A stretch of DNA of 64,000 bases, taken from contig NZ_JADYTL010000003.1 of assembly GCF_021531055.1 (NCBI RefSeq), positions 186,001-250,000 of the forward strand. Reading direction: 5' to 3'. The notes below the pieces were generated by a model that saw only the letters and a program-made list of their open reading frames with translations, ran no database searches and was not told the DNA's origin. Made by a program: the position numbers and the translations under genes. The DNA is from Collinsella tanakaei. GTDB lineage: Bacteria > Actinomycetota > Coriobacteriia > Coriobacteriales > Coriobacteriaceae. Below, piece after piece: positions 54,946 through 63,832 of this stretch. How positions within the stretch are numbered: position 1 is the stretch's first letter; every line of letters starts with the position of its first letter.

Positions 54946-57900
54946 ATGAACTTCGAATTCCTTAAGAAGGCAACGGGGCTCGAGACCCTTTACGAATGCT
55001 GCAACAAAGCGGAGCAACTCGCGCTTTCTTTTCCCGATATGAGCTGCACTTCCGCACGCACCGCGCTTGAATACTTGGTCTCCATCGTCTATGGGTCGAT
55101 CAGCAATTTCGACGATTCGTCTCGTACGCTCTTTGAGAAGGTCACCGACCCCGTCTTCGTCAACTATATTAACGATGAGACCATACTCACCGCGATTCAC
55201 ACCGTTCGAATGAATGGCAACAACGGCGCGCACGGAAACATGGTTACTCCGCTCGTTGCATGCAAAACACTAGAGCAGCTCCAGTACGCCGTTGGGGAGA
55301 TCTGTATCAACATGGGAGCTGTCGACGATTATCCACCTTTTGTCTCACCGCTTAACCGAGCACAAAAAGCAGCAAAGGCACCTTCATCGCCCAAAACCCC
55401 CGCAACGCCCGAATCGCCCTCGGCATCAAGCGCCACTCCTGCGCCAACGAAAGAACAGATTGCTTACTTCGCGCCAAAACTGCGCAGAGCAAAATTCAAT
55501 GTCTCACGCCGTCGAGACGAGAGCGAAAACAGAAAACTATTCGTCGAGGCATCGCTGCGCGAGTCACATTGGCCAATCGCCAACAGCAGTAACCGAGCAG
55601 TTCCCTCTACCGCCTCGATTAACATGTCGTTGGACGATGGGTCCGAGATTGACTACATCCTCTATGGTAAAGACGGCAAGCCTCTTGCTGTTATCGACTT
55701 TTCCCATTCCGGAAGCAATCCCATTGAGGGAAGGGCATCGGCACAACACGCCGCGGAAGTCCTCAAGACACGCTATGGCTACCTGCCCACGGCATACTAT
55801 GTCTCCGGATATCATATTTATTGCATTGATTGCCTGGGCTTTCCCGTGCGACGCGTATTCGGCTTTCATTCGATTGATGAGCTCGACCTTCTCAAGCAAC
55901 GCGCCTCTGGACGTAAAGACATCGTCAACCCCACCATCGATGACGAAATCACTAACCGTCCCTATCAGAAAGCCGCCATTACGGCTATCTGCCGTGCCTT
56001 TAGCGATAAACGCCGTCGAAGCCTTGTGGTCATGGCAACGGGAACCGGCAAGACGCGTGTCTCCATTTCCGCAGTCGATGTGCTGCTTCGCGCTGGATGG
56101 ATTAAAAACGTGCTCTTTCTCGCAGACCGCACAAGTCTTGTCCGCCAAGCGCACCGGAACTTCAACAAGCTACTTCCAGATGTCACGACGTCGGTGTTCA
56201 CGGGAACGAGCGATAACCGGGACAAAAACGCCCGCATCGTCTTTGCCACGTATCAAACCATGATTCGCATGGTCGATGGAGACACCCGGGAGTTCGGCAT
56301 CGGTCGATTCGACCTCATCATCGTTGACGAGGCACATCGCTCCTTGTTCTCTAAGTTTGGCAGGCTTTTCAACTATTTCGATGCACTTATGATCGGCCTT
56401 ACGGCGACTCCGCGCAGTGACCAGGATAAGAGCACCTATGACGTCTTTCAGCTGCCGGAGGCAGAACCCGACTTCGCCTACGAGCTTGAAGATGCAATCC
56501 GGGACAAGTATCTCGTAGGCTTCGAGATTCGCGACCGTACGACCGAAGGGCTTCGTCGCGGAATAAGCTATGACGACCTTTCTGATGAAGAAAAGGCGCA
56601 AATTGAAGAAGAGTTCGGGGAGGATATCGATACCATACTCAAGGTCTCCGACGAATCCGGTAGGGTCGTCATCAAGCCCGATAGCAGAACCATCAATATT
56701 CCAACCATCGACCTCATGCTTGCCGACCTCATGCAGGAAGGTCTCAAGATCAACGCAAACGACACACTGGGCAAAACCATCATCTTCGCCAAGAGCCACA
56801 AGGAAGCAGAGGTGATCACCCAGCGCTTCAGCGTGCTCTACCCCAACCTGGGTGCAGATTTCTGCAAGCTCATTGACAGCCAAGTTGAAGATGCCCTCAA
56901 ACTCGTAGACTCATTCGGAGAGCGAGATAAGCTTCCCCAAATTGCCGTGAGCGTCGATATGCTCGATACCGGAATCGATGTCCCCGACGCGCTCAACCTG
57001 GTCTTTTTCAAAGCAGTGCGTTCCAAAATCAAGTTCCTTCAGATGGTCGGCCGCGGTACGCGTCTGTCAAAGGACATTTTCGGTCCCGGCAACGACAAGA
57101 AGGGTTTCCTCGTTTTCGACTATTACGATAACTTCCGGTATTTCGGAACCCATGACACATGGTCGACTGTTAAGGGCAGTGGAATGGGGCAGAAAGCAAC
57201 TTCGCAAAACGTCGTTCGCGATGAGCTCATGCTCGACGTTCTCGCTCAACTTCAGGGAAATAAGCACCGCACACCCTTTGAAACCACACATATGCATGCA
57301 CTGAAAGATTACTTCGAGTCCGGTGTTCACGCGCTCAACAACGATGCCATCGAGGTCGACCGAAACATCGCCTTTGTAAACAAGTATCGAACCGATGGGG
57401 CATGGGACGCTCTTACCGAGAGCCAAACAACCGAAATCGAGGAGCGCATCCTCCCGCTCCTACCCCACGAACCGGAACCTGCCAAGGTAAAGAGCTTTGA
57501 CATTCTCATCTACACCGTCGAGGCACAATACGACGAGTACATCGAAAGCGGCAAGGATCCGCGTGCCATCAGGCGCGGTTTCCAATGCCTAGGAAACGAT
57601 TTTACGAGGCGCATGAACGAACTGCTCAAGCTCAAAAGCATCCCTGAGATTCTTGAAAAGGAGAAGCTTATCATCGACATGATAGATGGAGCGTATCTCC
57701 TTGACGATTACTCGCTCGAGCGTGCGGAGCAGGTACGGAATGAGCTGCGCGGCCTCATGCAATACATCCCCGATCGACAGGAGTACTACATCGTCAACGT
57801 GCCGGACTCCCTCATCAAAGGCGAAGATGTAGATGGGCTGCAGGGCAAGACCTACGTCGATCGCTACGAAGAATATCTGCGAGATGACGACAACATCGCG

Positions 57901-58290
57901 CTTTCCAAGCTACGCATGCTCGAACCTCTTACAAGCGAAGAGAAAAATGAGCTCAAAGATGCGTTCACCAAAAGGCTTGGCACCGAAACAGAGTATGCCG
58001 CCTGGTCGGATAACACGCCGCTGCTCTCCTACCTGCGCAAGCGAGTGGGCATTTCGGAACAGGCGATTGAATCGAAGCTTGGACATATCTTGAATAACCC
58101 CTCCCTCAGCAGCGAACAGCTCGCCTTTATCGAGCAAGTCGTGGAATATGCTCGTGCTAACGGCGACGTTGAGTCAAAGACGCTTCTCCAGACGAGCCCC
58201 TTTAACAGCTACGATTTCCATACGCTCTTCGGAGAGAAATTCCCCTTGCTGAGAGACCTGCTGGACACTCTGCATAAGCCGGTGGTCTAG
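54946..58290 (+). CDS. hsdR: HsdR-like type I restriction helicase with degenerate nuclease motif
   Basis: A 1114-residue protein. The N-terminus (about 5-120) resembles the DUF4145 module found on some HsdR proteins, followed by a Pro/Ala/Ser-rich linker (about 140-170). The nuclease-like domain has EIDYILYGKDGKPLAVID with D236 and D251, but the usual E-x-K reads D251-F-S253, so the catalytic lysine is not in place. The motor is intact: MATGTGKT (K369), DEAH (461-464), LTATP, and QMVGRGTRL. The C-terminal region fits the EcoEI-type HsdR end. It should translocate DNA; cutting by its own site is doubtful. The ATG 54946 has a weak ribosome site (GGGAA). First gene of the island operon. Confidence 0.9.
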   Translation: MNFEFLKKATGLETLYECCNKAEQLALSFPDMSCTSARTALEYLVSIVYGSISNFDDSSRTLFEKVTDPVFVNYINDETILTAIHTVRMNGNNGAHGNMVTPLVACKTLEQLQYAVGEICINMGAVDDYPPFVSPLNRAQKAAKAPSSPKTPATPESPSASSATPAPTKEQIAYFAPKLRRAKFNVSRRRDESENRKLFVEASLRESHWPIANSSNRAVPSTASINMSLDDGSEIDYILYGKDGKPLAVIDFSHSGSNPIEGRASAQHAAEVLKTRYGYLPTAYYVSGYHIYCIDCLGFPVRRVFGFHSIDELDLLKQRASGRKDIVNPTIDDEITNRPYQKAAITAICRAFSDKRRRSLVVMATGTGKTRVSISAVDVLLRAGWIKNVLFLADRTSLVRQAHRNFNKLLPDVTTSVFTGTSDNRDKNARIVFATYQTMIRMVDGDTREFGIGRFDLIIVDEAHRSLFSKFGRLFNYFDALMIGLTATPRSDQDKSTYDVFQLPEAEPDFAYELEDAIRDKYLVGFEIRDRTTEGLRRGISYDDLSDEEKAQIEEEFGEDIDTILKVSDESGRVVIKPDSRTINIPTIDLMLADLMQEGLKINANDTLGKTIIFAKSHKEAEVITQRFSVLYPNLGADFCKLIDSQVEDALKLVDSFGERDKLPQIAVSVDMLDTGIDVPDALNLVFFKAVRSKIKFLQMVGRGTRLSKDIFGPGNDKKGFLVFDYYDNFRYFGTHDTWSTVKGSGMGQKATSQNVVRDELMLDVLAQLQGNKHRTPFETTHMHALKDYFESGVHALNNDAIEVDRNIAFVNKYRTDGAWDALTESQTTEIEERILPLLPHEPEPAKVKSFDILIYTVEAQYDEYIESGKDPRAIRRGFQCLGNDFTRRMNELLKLKSIPEILEKEKLIIDMIDGAYLLDDYSLERAEQVRNELRGLMQYIPDRQEYYIVNVPDSLIKGEDVDGLQGKTYVDRYEEYLRDDDNIALSKLRMLEPLTSEEKNELKDAFTKRLGTETEYAAWSDNTPLLSYLRKRVGISEQAIESKLGHILNNPSLSSEQLAFIEQVVEYARANGDVESKTLLQTSPFNSYDFHTLFGEKFPLLRDLLDTLHKPVV

Positions 58291-58292
58291 TA

Positions 58293-58949
58293 ATGGCAAT
58301 GGACGTAAAGCGTATTCTAGACAACCAGGGGACACAGCTGCTCGATGTCGACCTTGACGTACTCGAAGAGGAGCTGCAGACTGGCGGATACGACGCCACC
58401 TACATTCGGTACTGCCAAGAGCTCATCGACGATTTCCGAACCTTGCATAAAGGAAGCGCTAAAGAGCGGAAAACGGTCCCCAACGAGATGCCGATGGCGT
58501 CCAATATCGCGAACGGGAACAGCCTCTCGCCATTCAACGAGGCCTTCGAAACGACCACCATATCGAATCGAAGCAGGTTCGCGCGAGACCTTCTCACAAT
58601 CCGGGATGCAGGTAGACCGACAGGGGCCTTCCGCAAACTCCTGTCCAGCTCCCCTTATGTCGACGAGAAGTTTATCGACGACAATATCGATCTCTTCACC
58701 CCGGACGAGCTCAAAGAACTGCTTAAGTTCATGCCTCTCAGCGAGCGTTTCCTTGAAAAATACTTTGCCTCTCTCGACCACGAGGCGTTGGCAAAGAACC
58801 AAGAGTTCTCTGAGGAATTCTTTATCTCCCACTACAGCGAGCTCGACGCTCAAACGGTCCTGAAAAAAGGCGTTAATGCCTGGAGGGTAAAGGGCCGACG
58901 CTCCCCCAAACTCGACATGTTCCTTCGCATCAAGGGAGTTCGATTTTGA
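58293..58949 (+). CDS. Helical-repeat protein of the island (unknown function)
   Basis: A 218-residue protein I do not recognise. Residues 125-200 contain three related helical repeats of about 23-26 residues: YVDEKFIDDNIDLFTPDEL, LSERFLEKYFASLDHEAL and FSEEFFISHYSELDAQTVL. Such repeats usually form a curved protein-binding scaffold. The N-terminal 60 residues are acidic and helical. There are no nuclease motifs. It starts two bases after the hsdR stop and its own stop overlaps the AAA+ gene, so it belongs to the operon. It may be an adaptor between HsdR and the MoxR-VWA pair; this is inference. Confidence 0.75.
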   Translation: MAMDVKRILDNQGTQLLDVDLDVLEEELQTGGYDATYIRYCQELIDDFRTLHKGSAKERKTVPNEMPMASNIANGNSLSPFNEAFETTTISNRSRFARDLLTIRDAGRPTGAFRKLLSSSPYVDEKFIDDNIDLFTPDELKELLKFMPLSERFLEKYFASLDHEALAKNQEFSEEFFISHYSELDAQTVLKKGVNAWRVKGRRSPKLDMFLRIKGVRF

Positions 58950-60292
58950 TATCCATCAACATCGCGAAGCGCCTCGTTAAGCGCGCTCTTCTGGCGAATA
59001 TCGCCACCGAGAAAAAGGGTCTTGCCATCACTCCCCTCATTTCAGGCAAGCACGGAATCGGCAAGTCTGCCATCGTGGAAAGCATTGCCGAGGAACTCGG
59101 AGGCGTGTGCATGACCATTGAGGGTGGTACGCTCAAAGAGGGCGAGATAACGGGCCTGCCTTACCAATACGACTCTGGCAACGGCCATATCGGCTTCCGC
59201 TTCCTTCCGTATTACGCCGTCGAACGCATCCAAGAAGCAGAGAAGGCGATCTTCAAGAGGGCGCATGCAAGCGACTCGTCTCTTGGCGCAGGCGACTCCC
59301 CAGAAGCCACGCTTTCGGGGGATGTCAACCGCTTCGCCATGAACAACATTTCACCGGCAGAGAAGGTTCGGCTGCTCTCTACGGGCAAAATCGCACCGGT
59401 AATCGTTTTCATCGATGAGATAAACCGTACGGAGAACACCGTCTACAAAGAACTCATGAATATCCTTCTCACCAGGACGGTTAACGGCTACCGCTTCCCC
59501 TGGTGGGTGTTCTTTGTTGGCGCAATGAATCCGAGCACGCAGAACAGTGTCTATGCCACCAACGAAATGGATCCGGCGCAGCTCGATCGTTTTCTTAAAC
59601 TCAAAGTCACCAGCAATAGCGGGGAATGGCTACGCTACGGCAAGGAGTCGGGAATCTCGCCCTCAATACTCCGATTCATAAAAGACCATCCCAAGTGCCT
59701 CTCCGAATCTTCTGCGGAGCTCGAGGACGAGGAGAAACCAACACCCTCTCCTCGAGGGTGGGACATGGTCGACACCATCCTTTCGAGCGAACCCTTACTC
59801 CGTCCGTTCTTCACTGAAGCGGAAAACAGCGAAAGAACCGTTTCGCGCGATATGAAGGCGCTCGTTTCGGCAAAGTTGGGATCCACCGTCGCCACCATGT
59901 ACTTTGCAAGCCTAGCCGAGACGACCCCTGCGCTTAGCGCAGAGCAGGCACTCGGCCTTGTCGACAAAGACATCGATGTCGCCGATAAGATTGGCGCCAT
60001 GACGGTTGCCAAGCGCGTTCAGACATGCGACGCCGTCCTGTCCTATCTTGCCGACAATATCGAATTTCTCATGCTCGATAAGATGGGATTCAGCACGGCG
60101 AAAGCGTCTCTCTCCAATTTCATGGACGCCTTGGATCCCTCGACGAAACTGCTTTTCGCTCAGAAGGTCGCTGCAACGGTGACATCGGACGGAAACAACC
60201 TAATCGAGTTCCTCTTCGACATCTTTGAAGGGGATTTGACGGATATGCTCGACCTCTCTGACGAGACGAGGGCGCTCATAGAGAAGAGCTGA
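58946..60292 (+). CDS. MoxR-like AAA+ ATPase
   Basis: A 448-residue ATPase. Walker A is GKHGIGKS (K40), Walker B VIVFIDEINR (D157-E158), sensor-1 region VGAMNPS, and LDRF before the arginine-containing segment, as in MoxR/dynein-like AAA+ proteins. These work as hexamers with VWA partners to remodel or insert cofactors into a target. The start is a TTG at 58946 overlapping the previous stop (TTGA), with AAGGGAG upstream. The C-terminal 180 residues are helical and specific to this subgroup. The VWA-metallopeptidase gene follows directly. Confidence 0.88.
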   Translation: MISINIAKRLVKRALLANIATEKKGLAITPLISGKHGIGKSAIVESIAEELGGVCMTIEGGTLKEGEITGLPYQYDSGNGHIGFRFLPYYAVERIQEAEKAIFKRAHASDSSLGAGDSPEATLSGDVNRFAMNNISPAEKVRLLSTGKIAPVIVFIDEINRTENTVYKELMNILLTRTVNGYRFPWWVFFVGAMNPSTQNSVYATNEMDPAQLDRFLKLKVTSNSGEWLRYGKESGISPSILRFIKDHPKCLSESSAELEDEEKPTPSPRGWDMVDTILSSEPLLRPFFTEAENSERTVSRDMKALVSAKLGSTVATMYFASLAETTPALSAEQALGLVDKDIDVADKIGAMTVAKRVQTCDAVLSYLADNIEFLMLDKMGFSTAKASLSNFMDALDPSTKLLFAQKVAATVTSDGNNLIEFLFDIFEGDLTDMLDLSDETRALIEKS

Positions 60293-60293
60293 T

Positions 60294-61694
60294 GTGGCTA
60301 GAATGGAAAGCATAGCAACGATTCACCAGGAGATGCGCGAGCTGGTTGAGGGCTACCAGAGGGAGCCGCAACCACAAATCCTGCAGCGACTTGATAGAGG
60401 CTTCCAGCGATTCACTCAGCTCGCCACATTGTTCCTGGTATCGGAGCGCGATACCTATTACGGGTACTTCTTTATGTCCATGTCCTTCAGGACCAACTAC
60501 TCAACGGATGCCATCGCCGGCATTCTCCTCGATGTCTACCCTCCCGTCTTTGAGGCGAATCCCCTTCTCCTGTTCATGCTCTCGCTCAAAGAAGTCATGT
60601 ACGCGTTCTGCCATGAGGTCGACCATGTCGTTTTCAACCATCCGGCGGAGATGGTCCGCACCAATCCAGAAAGGGACCCTGGTCTGTTCAAGCTCTTCAA
60701 CTACGCTGCCGATGCCTCGGTAAACGATCAACTCAACTACGAGATCGCCCAAGGGAAGAAGTTTCTCTCCCCTCCCAAGGGAGTCATCACTTCAGAATTA
60801 CTCGCAAAGCGATTCGGTCTTTCGAAACTGGCACCGCGCCAAGACTATCTCTACTACTTCAACCGAATCAAAGACAGAGTCAATGCAAGCGATGACAGCG
60901 AAGAAGCCTCGAGGCGGTCCGGGACAGCTCAGAAGAACGCCGCCCCCGACGGTCGCCAAGGTCAAAAGGGCTTCAGCATAGGCAACCACACCTGGGAATC
61001 AGCCTCCGGAGAAGACGGCGGCGACACGGGAGCTCTTGACGAGATGCTTGAATCGGCAACAAAAGAGCTGCTCAACAATGTCAACGATCTCATGGATGAG
61101 GAGGCGCGCAGCATGATGCCAGCACGCTTCACCGAGAGAATCGCACAAATCAATGAACCGCCGAGGCTCAATTGGAAACAGCTCCTCAAGCAGTATGTCG
61201 GAACTATCTCTGCAGAAAAGCTCAAGACCAGATCCCGTCTCAATAGACGTCAGCCCATGCGCTACGACCTGTCGGGCACGAAAGAAAGCAAGACGCTCAA
61301 GATTGCTGTTGCCATAGATACCTCCGCTTCCATGGACACCGAGCAGCTGAAATCGGTCTTTACCGAAATCTTCGCCATCGTCGCGCACCGCCGCTATGAA
61401 ATAACCGTCATCGAGTGCGACGACTCGGTACAAAACGTATACCGCATCAAATCGCCTGAGGACGTGAAACTCGACGTGACCGGTAGAGGAGGAACCCTCT
61501 TCTCGCCGACTATCTCATACATAAATGATAATCGCTATTTCAGGGATGCCCTACTCATCTACTTCACGGATGGCTTCGGAGAGCGGCGAATCCCGCGTCC
61601 GCGAACATACCGAAATCTCTGGATCATCCTCGGTCCAATAAAACATCTGTCCGTCGAGAACCCCTATGGCATCGTGCTTCCTATGGAGGACTGA
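60294..61694 (+). CDS. DUF2201-like metallopeptidase-VWA protein
   Basis: A 466-residue protein. The N-terminal domain holds a zinc-protease-type HEVDH motif (H107-H111) in FCHEVDHVVFNH, followed by ADASVND, as in DUF2201/COG3864 proteins. A charged, low-complexity linker (about 205-260) follows. The C-terminal VWA-like domain has the metal-site motif AIDTSASM and later YFTDG. Such proteins pair with MoxR ATPases. Whether the HExxH is proteolytically active is untested. The start is GTG 60294, overlapping region with the upstream stop by one base of spacing; ATG 60303 is an alternative. Its stop overlaps the HNH gene. Confidence 0.85.
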   Translation: MARMESIATIHQEMRELVEGYQREPQPQILQRLDRGFQRFTQLATLFLVSERDTYYGYFFMSMSFRTNYSTDAIAGILLDVYPPVFEANPLLLFMLSLKEVMYAFCHEVDHVVFNHPAEMVRTNPERDPGLFKLFNYAADASVNDQLNYEIAQGKKFLSPPKGVITSELLAKRFGLSKLAPRQDYLYYFNRIKDRVNASDDSEEASRRSGTAQKNAAPDGRQGQKGFSIGNHTWESASGEDGGDTGALDEMLESATKELLNNVNDLMDEEARSMMPARFTERIAQINEPPRLNWKQLLKQYVGTISAEKLKTRSRLNRRQPMRYDLSGTKESKTLKIAVAIDTSASMDTEQLKSVFTEIFAIVAHRRYEITVIECDDSVQNVYRIKSPEDVKLDVTGRGGTLFSPTISYINDNRYFRDALLIYFTDGFGERRIPRPRTYRNLWIILGPIKHLSVENPYGIVLPMED

Positions 61695-62341
61695 TGGAGC
61701 GTGTAAGCAGAGATAGCTACATCCAACGAAAACTCTATGCGAACGCTGCCCGAGACTGGTGCCGGTCTCTCGAGAACAATCGTTCTGGCGTCGAGTTTAA
61801 CGAGGCGGACTGTCGCGGTGATGCACTTGTTCGCTGCCTCATCCAGAAGGTCGGACCGCTGGACATCAAAATCGGCTACGACGATGTAACTGCTGAATGT
61901 GGCGACATCACCAGATTCTTAGCGATATACGCCAATGAGCAGTTCAACCAGCTTGCATTCCAATCGCGACTCGACACTTTGCTCTTCGACATCTTGGCTG
62001 GGACAACACCTTCCAACCAAGAAGATATCCTTCTAGAGGGAGCGCGTACGGAGGTCCCGCTCGATCGCTACGAGCGGAGCAACGCCGCGCGAAAAGCGTG
62101 CCTTGCTGCCCATGGAACCTCTTGCGCGATCTGTGGCTTTGACTTTGCGCGCGCATACGGTCCGCAATTCGCCGGAATCATCCAAGTGCACCACATAACG
62201 CCCCTCTCTGCTTCCGGGGGCGAACATGAAGTCAACCCGGTAAAGGACCTTATCCCCGTGTGTCCAAACTGCCATGTCGCGCTTCATTCAAAGCCGGGCG
62301 GCACATATCTTCCCGAAGAATTGCGCGCGTTGATGAGATAA
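61694..62341 (+). CDS. HNH endonuclease (McrA-like)
   Basis: A 215-residue protein with a C-terminal HNH domain: CAICGFDFARAYGP, IIQVHHITPLSASGG, NPVKDLIPVCPNCHVALH. The two cysteine pairs would hold zinc, and the H-H-N-H set forms the beta-beta-alpha-metal site. This arrangement is typical of restriction-associated HNH nucleases. The N-terminal 120 residues are unassigned and could contact DNA or other subunits. The ATG overlaps the VWA gene stop by one base. It is the only intact nuclease motif seen in the operon. Confidence 0.92.
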   Translation: MERVSRDSYIQRKLYANAARDWCRSLENNRSGVEFNEADCRGDALVRCLIQKVGPLDIKIGYDDVTAECGDITRFLAIYANEQFNQLAFQSRLDTLLFDILAGTTPSNQEDILLEGARTEVPLDRYERSNAARKACLAAHGTSCAICGFDFARAYGPQFAGIIQVHHITPLSASGGEHEVNPVKDLIPVCPNCHVALHSKPGGTYLPEELRALMR

Positions 62342-62374
62342 TGAAACGGTTGAAACTCGGCGAACGGAGCGTCC

Positions 62375-63832
62375 ATGATCACTGGTGAACTCAAGACCAA
62401 GGTCGACGGCATCTGGGACATTTTCTGGTCCAACGGCGTGAGCAACCCGCTCACCGTCATCGAGCAGCTCACCTATCTCATGTTCATCAAGATTCTCGAT
62501 GACAACGAGACGCGTCGCGAGAGGAATGCGGAACTCTTGGGCGAGCCCGTCACTGATTCCATCTTTGATGCCGAGCACCAGAACTGTCGGTGGCATATCT
62601 TCCGCAACTACGAGCCTGATGCTATGTACGAAAACATGGTTCAGAACGTGTTCCCCTTCATCAAGGGTGAGCTTGGCTCAAACAAGGACACCGCCTTCGC
62701 AAAGTACATGAAGGATGCCATTCTCGTGGTGAGCAACGCGCGCACGCTCACCCGAATCGTGGACAAGCTCGAAGAGATCGACCTCTCCAACAAGGACATC
62801 ATGGGCGATGTCTACGAATATCTTCTCTCCAAGCTCGCCACCAGCGGGCAGAACGGTCAGTTCCGCACGCCGCGCCACATCATCAAGATGATGGTCGAAC
62901 TCATGCAGCCCGCCCCCGAGGACGCCATCTGCGATCCGGCAATGGGCAGCGCAGGCTTCATCTGCATGGCGGCCCAGTACATCAAGGACCACTACAAGAC
63001 CGAGCTCATGCGCTCCGACGTCCAGCAGCGTTTCCAAACGACCATGTTCGCCGGTCACGATACGGATTCCACCATGATGCGCATCGGCGCCATGAACATG
63101 ATGCTGCACGGCGTCGAAGCGCCCAACATCTCCCAACTTGACTCGCTTTCCGAGGACAACGAGGAGCGCGACGCCTACACCCTCATCATGGCCAACCCGC
63201 CTTTCAAGGGCAGCCTCGACAAGGAGACCATCGCCAAGGATCTGCGCAGCACGGTGTCGACAACCAAGACCGAGCTCCTGTTTCTGGCGCTTTTCCTCAA
63301 GAGCCTAAAGGTCGGCGGCCGCTGTGCCTCCATCGTCCCCGACGGCGTGCTCTTTGGCTCCCAAAAGGCGCACAAGGCAATCCGAAAGGAGCTCATCGAG
63401 AACAACCGCCTCGTCGCGGTGATTTCCATGCCCTCCGGCGTGTTCAAACCTTATGCCGGCGTGTCCACCGCCATCCTCATCTTCACCCGAACCGACAACG
63501 GCGGCACGGACAACGTCTGGTTCTACGACATGCAGGCGGACGGCTTCAGCCTGGACGACAAGCGAGAGCCCATCAAGGACAACGACATCCCCGACATCAT
63601 CGAGCGCTTTCACAACCTCAACGCTGAGAAGGACCGTGCCCGTACCGAGAAGAGCTTCATGGTGCCGGTGCAGGAGATTATCGACAACGACTACGACCTC
63701 TCAATCAACAAGTACAAGGAGATCGTCTACGAGAAGGTCGAGTACCCGCCCACAAGCGAGCTAATTGCAGAAATCAAAGATCTCAACGAACAGATTGCCA
63801 AGGGCATCGCCGAGCTGGAGGCGATGCTGTGA
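62375..63832 (+). CDS. hsdM: Type I restriction-modification DNA methyltransferase HsdM
   Basis: A 485-residue adenine methyltransferase. The helical N-terminal domain (WDIFWSNGVSNPLTVIEQLTYLMFIK) precedes GQFRTPRHIIKMMVELM, the SAM motif ICDPAMGSAGF and the catalytic IMANPPFKG. It would form M2S with an HsdS and protect host DNA. Starts 33 bases after the HNH stop. G+C looks higher than in the preceding four genes, so the modification gene may have a separate history. The stop overlaps the next gene (TGATG). Confidence 0.95.
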   Translation: MITGELKTKVDGIWDIFWSNGVSNPLTVIEQLTYLMFIKILDDNETRRERNAELLGEPVTDSIFDAEHQNCRWHIFRNYEPDAMYENMVQNVFPFIKGELGSNKDTAFAKYMKDAILVVSNARTLTRIVDKLEEIDLSNKDIMGDVYEYLLSKLATSGQNGQFRTPRHIIKMMVELMQPAPEDAICDPAMGSAGFICMAAQYIKDHYKTELMRSDVQQRFQTTMFAGHDTDSTMMRIGAMNMMLHGVEAPNISQLDSLSEDNEERDAYTLIMANPPFKGSLDKETIAKDLRSTVSTTKTELLFLALFLKSLKVGGRCASIVPDGVLFGSQKAHKAIRKELIENNRLVAVISMPSGVFKPYAGVSTAILIFTRTDNGGTDNVWFYDMQADGFSLDDKREPIKDNDIPDIIERFHNLNAEKDRARTEKSFMVPVQEIIDNDYDLSINKYKEIVYEKVEYPPTSELIAEIKDLNEQIAKGIAELEAML

